Shown: piece by piece, positions 59,536 to 64,000 of the stretch
Layout: the number at the start of each line of letters is the position of its first letter
Numbering within the stretch: the stretch's first letter is position 1
NCBI GenBank assembly: GCA_002270565.1
Contig: NQMI01000053.1
Location: forward strand, 62,177 to 126,176
Length of the DNA stretch: 64,000 nucleotides
Direction: 5' to 3'
Origin: Stenocarpella maydis
Lineage: Eukaryota; Ascomycota; Sordariomycetes; Diaporthales; Diaporthaceae
Translations under genes and position numbers: made by a program
Notes under the pieces: generated by a model
What the model saw: only the letters and a program-made list of their open reading frames with translations
Told to the model about the DNA's origin: nothing
Databases searched by the model: none

Positions 59536-61040
59536 TTACCGGCCGGATCCATTGTTCACCAGCAAGTTCGGCGAGTTCTTTGAGTCCGCGACGACGTCCC
59601 GAATGGCCAGCTCGACAATACGGTCCGTGACCTCCTTGGGCGTGCCGAGGCCTCCCTCGAGGCCGCGGAGGTAGCACACGAGGCCGGCGACATGGGGCGC
59701 AGCCATGCTGGTGCCGGTCTTGTTCGAGGTCCCCTTTGTTGAGGCATCGAGAGTCAGCTTTCAGAGAACCAAGGACGAAGTTTCGTGCCGACGCAGCGTG
59801 GAACAGGCTACAGTGTGGCCATGGCTCTTGAGATATTGGCTCCCCCGGCGGTGGGGTAGTCTTCATCCCCAAGCAGGGACAACAAAACTTCCCGGAAGCT
59901 TACCTGGTCGGAGAGGTGGCTGGCGCTCGTGATCCCGAAGCCGGGCGCGAAGACGTCGAGCTCCGGCCCGTAGTTGCTTCCGGAAAAGCCCTTGATGCCG
60001 CTGACGCGGGCACGGTCGGCCCGGGTCATGCCCACGGTGAGTGCCTCGGGCAGCCGGGCGGGCGAGACGAAGGCCGCGGGCGCGTCCGAGTTGCCGGCCG
60101 CCACGACGCTGAGGATGCCCAGCTTGTAGGCGGCCAACACGGCGTTGTCGACGAGGGTGCCTTTGGTGTAGAGGCCGAGCGACAGGTTCAGGACGGACCT
60201 CTCCTCCGCGCCCCCGGCCGTGATGTTGTTTACGGCCCACTCGAGGCCGGCGAGAAGATCCGTGATTGAGCCCTGGTGGGAGCAGCGTCAGCGTTTTGCA
60301 CCGAGGCACCCATGCGCGGACCAAAGGGAAGGGCGTCTTGCCAAACCACTCGCGCCAAACACCTTCACGTCGATGACCCTGGCCATCTTCGCCACGCCGT
60401 AGGTCCTGCCGGCGATGATGGCCGCAACATGTGTGCCGTGGCCGTACTCATCCGAGTTCGTCCCATTGTGCGTGGTCGAATTGGTGAGGGCGTTGAAGCC
60501 GAAGCTGGCCCTTCCCTCGAACTCGTCGTGCGAGAGCCGGATGCCACTGTCCAGCAGGTACGCGGTGGTGCCCTCGCCGGCCGTCCCGTCATAGACGTAC
60601 TCCGCCGCGCCAGCCTTGAGGTGTGAGAGGTCCCCCAGGTTCCAGGAGCTGTTCGCCTGCGTCGTCAGGTCGCGCCCCGACAGGACGGGCGGCTGGGCCT
60701 GGGCGGTGCGGATGACCTGGTCCTGCTCGACCGAGTAAACCTCGTCCAGCTCGGAGATGGCACTGAGGGCTGCGTCGTCGAAGGTGCCGCCGTAGGCCTT
60801 GAAATTCTCGCCGATCTGAAAAGTCCTCTCCACGGCGCCGCTGGAGCCATCACGCCGGCGCAGGAGGCTCCCTACAATATTGTGGTGCGTGGTGACCGCG
60901 TCCTGGCTCGTACCGGGCTTGAGCTGGACGATATACCTGCCTTCGATGAAGCCTGCGTCCGCGCGGGGCACGATGCCGTTCGGTTCCGCGAGAGCGGGCA
61001 CAATGGCGCCGAGGAATGCAATTGAGGATATTGCCTTCAT
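59536..61040 (-). CDS. Secreted subtilisin-like serine protease (proteinase K type)
   Basis: Exons 60342-61040, 59904-60272 and 59536-59733 give 421 aa; all joins are phase 0. Seen: signal peptide MKAISSIAFLGAIVPALA; an inhibitor-I9-type propeptide from GRYIVQLKP to about residue 100; then an S8 catalytic domain with Asp in AYLLDSGIRLSH, His in EYGHGTHVAAIIAGRTYGVAK, the oxyanion-side AAGNS, and catalytic Ser in GTSMAAPHVAGL. Length and order match secreted fungal subtilases of the proteinase K group, used in nutrition and by some species in infection or defence. M61040 was preferred to an in-frame upstream ATG at 61115 because it places the signal peptide at the N-terminus. The first intron fits only with a GC donor (GCAAGA); the second is a 170-bp GT-AG intron. 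Expression control is not visible. Confidence 0.93.
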
Positions 61041-61849
61041 CTTGGCCGGTCGGTTGACAAAAGCGGCCCTGGAAAAGGCAGGCTTCTTTCGTGTCGGGGC
61101 GTGGCTGGTTTTCAATATTTACAAGTAGAATTCACAGACAAGGCTCTGGAAGATGGTTCCAACCAGAGCCTTGTTCGTATGCCGTGCGAAAGTCGCCAGC
61201 TTTGTACTGACCCATCTTGTCTGGGGGTGCCTGGGTTGTGAGGCAGAGAAACTTTTACGTGGCGCTTGACGTTGTCCAACCAGTTGGTGGCTAGAGATAG
61301 CCTCGAACTTGACGCTCGACAGCGTGTCAACAGCGTCAGCACGAACTGGACCGGAGACTACGCACAGCCTGACACTAAGCCCTTTCCACCTAATATCGCT
61401 CCATCTGAAGAGGGAGAGGTACTGCTATTCTGGAAGGAGAAGTCACTACCCATCCACCGCTTGAGTCGTGTTGCAATCCACGCGATCGATCGAAGAGCTT
61501 CGCGTGCTATTTGCCTGATTCGCCCTGCCAAGTCCTATGATTTCAATACACGGGCGGGCTAGGGAGAACAACCGAGGTCAGCCTACCTAGCTCTTCCTGA
61601 AGTCCCGTGTGTCTGTATAGTATACCTTCTACAAAAACAAATTTCCCAGAAATATAAGTAGAACTCGGAGCTTCACTTCTACAGACCATCGTGGTTTGAA
61701 GCCCCTGCTATTGTTTTCATGTGTACCTAGGTATTATCTAATGCTGAGCCTTTGAGAATTTGTGGCTGTATGGAGGAACTGCCTGAGGCTCTTGTATGGA
61801 GAGGAGAGTAAGCTGAGCCTGGTTTCGTTCTTAAATCCGATCATAATAC

Positions 61850-61968
61850 TCTTTCTTTTTTCTCTTTTTTTTTCTCTTTTTTTTCCTCTTTTTTTTTTCT
61901 CTTTTTTTTTCTCTTTTTTTTTCTCTTTTTTTTTTCTCTTTTTTTTTCTCTTTTTTTTCTCTTTTTCT
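61850..61968. repeat. Pyrimidine minisatellite, CTCT plus T8-11 units
   Basis: About ten units of CTCT followed by 8-11 T residues. It directly abuts the retroposon-like body. On the minus strand it would be the A-rich 3' tail of that element, with regular GAG interruptions. Confidence 0.9.
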
Positions 61969-62130
61969 AAAAAAAAAAGTTGCAAGCGGTCGCTTCATAT
62001 AGTAAACGCTCGAAGACCCAGCGTTAGATTCTAAACACAATCAATACCGATAACAGGAGGTCCAGAATACGATAGTCTGTCACTAAGGAAATAGTGATAG
62101 CGTCGTGACGTAAGTGACCGGGTCAAGAAT
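61969..62130 (-). mobile_element. Retroposon-like repeat, less-mutated copy
   Basis: The body starts after a run of A and shares, in order, the CTTCATATAGT, AGACCCAG and AATAGTGATAG landmarks with 29861-30012. It keeps CG dinucleotides at positions where the other copy has CA or TG. Its minus-strand 3' end is followed by a T-run and then the A-rich minisatellite. Right-hand limits are approximate. It is non-coding; SINE-like or the 3' end of a LINE are both possible. Confidence 0.55.
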
Positions 62131-62418
62131 GAAGCCAGTTACTGGAGCTCTCCCCTTTATCTCCTGAAGTCGGCCTCGACACCCTCTACATATTCTACAC
62201 GCTCTGCCCCTTGAAGACATACCTGCTTTCAATCCCCAAGGTTTGAGTAAATCAGTACCTCTCCGGGGTGTGGAATAAGGGTGTAGGTACTGGCCATACG
62301 CAGTAAGCCCGAACTGACTACATGCATATGCTGTGTAACCAAATGTCTCGATTTCTAGATGTGACGTGGCAAGTGGAGAGGCTCCGGAGAGCGGATATGA
62401 ATTTTGAACTGTAAGGCG

Positions 62419-64000
62419 ATGCTCTTATCTAGCTTTTATGAATTTTGGCACCTTCCTCGCACCTACTACGTGCTCGAACCTCACATATCTGGTTTGCAGT
62501 CTCTCTGGCTCGCTCTTGTCTGTTGTTGGTTCCCAGAGGTTATGGTGCAGAGCGAGGCCAGGACATGGGAAACAATGGATGCACACCGTGACAAAGCAAC
62601 TGAACTTGAGATACTTCAGCTCAGTTCCAGGGCAGGAAGCACACGAAGCGGCAACTCGGTATCTGCCAGCGACGAGCAAGAACAGGCAGTAATTCTCTCT
62701 GATCGTGATGTTCATCAGCTGCGAGAGTCATCGACCAAGAGATTGTGCACCTTGGCGGCGGGGGAAAGGCTTCTGATAATGGGTAAAACATCCCATCAAC
62801 ACCCAGTCAGTAGTTACGATTACACAGAGCGAATGTGGACCATTCAGGAACGTTTCGAAAAGGCGGCTCATATTTACGACATGTGGTACTGTTAAGTGGG
62901 AGTGCAACTGTTTCGAATAGCCCGAATCTCTGCACTACTATGCTGATGGTGAAAAATCGATGGACAACTGGGTAGCTTTGGGCTTGAAGTCATGCATCCC
63001 GAGTATGCAATCCCTCACCCAAGTTGTCAGAGAATTCAACGGAAAGAGCTTGACTTACGATGAAGATGTTTCCAAGGCCTTCTCTGGCATTCAGACACAC
63101 TTCGAAGGTGTATTTCCCTCGGGATTCTTACTTGGTCATCCTGAATTCTTCTTCGATACCTCCCTATGCTGGTTTACTTGGTCAACCCTTCGAAGAAGGA
63201 CGGTGTCTGAGAAGTTCTCAGGAGATCCAATGCGCAATGGGCTACCAAGTTGGTCTTGGATGGGTTGGCAAGGGAACACACTTTTGCCGAATGACGCCGA
63301 ACTTAGTCCCACCCAATGTGGTATGGGGTTCATAGAGTCCGTTACGAAATGTCACTGCGCAGAATTGCTGTCTTCGAACTCACCGCGGCCCATCGACACA
63401 AGATGGCACCGCTTCAGAGCAGCCGCAGCAGAGGGGCGGGTGGACATGACGGGCTGGGTTTGTTCAAATTTTGACCCGCCGCGGTGGTGGAGTGGGTTCG
63501 ACCATACTAACCCACATGCCATGCCAGGATTAATGCCAAAACAGCCGCCAAAATACATATATCGCCGGCATGGGCTAGATGATTCAGCTGCGACGCGGTT
63601 CTGGTGGTACCCAGTTCCCCTGACCCCTGGGGACTTGAAGGCCGCAGAAGATGAACCCGAGAAACTGCAGCATTGCCAATATATCCGTTGCATGACAACT
63701 CGAGCCTTCCTGACAACAAGTCTAGAATGTCCTCTGGAAGAATTGAAGGAAGACTATCTCAATCCGATTCAGCCTCTAAATGACGATGCTGGCAATGCAG
63801 TGGGTGCTTTGATGCTCCACCATCGGGATGATCACTTCCTATTCAGAGGGGGGAGAAGGGTCGAGCTGGTGGCTGTGGCAAAGGGATGGACTAGCATGCT
63901 GAATACTAGTTACCAGTATTGGTGGGCTAAGGACTGTCATATTCCAGCGGAAAATGAAAAACATGTGGCAGATAACGATGAGGAAGTGAGCAAAAAAAGG
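62419..64000 (+). pseudogene. HET-family (heterokaryon incompatibility) gene, broken and cut by window edge
   Basis: The frame to 62895 contains YTERMWTIQERFEK, matching the conserved RAWTxQER motif late in HET domains. The expected continuation, RRLIFTTCGTVKWEC, is present but in another frame, so a frameshift lies at about 62855. That frame then meets TAG at 62918-62920 where a Trp codon would suit the family, and is open from there for 360 codons to the window end. The open part is typical HET C-terminal sequence: SLTQVVREFNGKSLTYDEDV, SKAFSGIQTHFEG, GHPEFFFDTSLCW, then GLPSWSWMGWQG. The N-terminal HET motifs (such as YVWG and DSLCIxQ) are not found upstream, so the 5' half is missing or too diverged. 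Family proteins trigger cell death on fusion of unlike individuals. Sequencing error is the alternative to decay. Confidence 0.75.

Larger units (their letters stand above)
61041..62418. other. Intergenic region with repeat relic
   Basis: It lies between the protease start and the HET-family relic. It holds the protease promoter, a long pyrimidine tract (61850-61968) and the second copy of the retroposon-like repeat (61969-62130). The open frame at 61266-61562 has no recognisable domain. Confidence 0.6.

Overview
The window reads as nuclear DNA of a filamentous ascomycete, most probably a Sordariomycete. The evidence is short GT-AG introns with CTGAC-type branch points, a NoxA-type NADPH oxidase beside a fungal class I myosin, a Sam37/metaxin-like import subunit, a HET-family relic, and AT-rich transposon remains that look like the product of repeat-induced point mutation (RIP). 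All gene models were read by eye from translated frames and splice motifs; no search was run.

Layout. (1) Positions 1-8.1 kb are a transposon graveyard: RIP-degraded Ty3/gypsy-like pol sequence on the minus strand, two related LTR-like blocks (about 1204-1674 and 6560-7037), a GC-rich island containing the window's only ambiguous base (3025), and a possible DDE-transposase tail. (2) 8.1-11.8 kb has no convincing gene. (3) 11.8-22.0 kb holds noxA (minus, five exons) and myoA (plus, first coding exon is only the ATG), divergent across 4.4 kb. (4) 22.5-36.0 kb is the gene-dense core: a Pfa4-like DHHC palmitoyltransferase (minus), a membrane GT90/CAP10-like glycosyltransferase (plus), a divergent metallo-beta-lactamase-fold protein (minus), and a ZZ-finger/EF-hand membrane protein (plus). 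(5) 36.0-37.5 kb is a Sam37/metaxin-like subunit of the mitochondrial sorting and assembly machinery (minus). (6) 37.5-57.3 kb is a gene desert of almost 20 kb, GC-rich and not RIP-like, full of microsatellites, palindromes and recurring short motifs. (7) 57.3-64 kb holds a conserved-looking but unnamed gene (plus), a secreted proteinase-K-type subtilisin (minus, one apparent GC-AG intron), a retroposon-like repeat, and a broken HET-family gene running off the right edge.

Functional links are loose. NoxA (reactive oxygen signalling), Myo1 (cortical actin and endocytosis) and Pfa4 (palmitoylation, known in yeast for chitin synthase export) all bear on polarised hyphal growth, but nothing in the sequence shows co-regulation beyond the shared noxA-myoA intergenic region. 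The most unusual items are the gene desert with its palindromes and tandem CCAAT array, an in-frame acidic extension behind a single TAG in the ZZ/EF-hand gene, and a repeat family present in two copies, one apparently RIP-mutated and one not.
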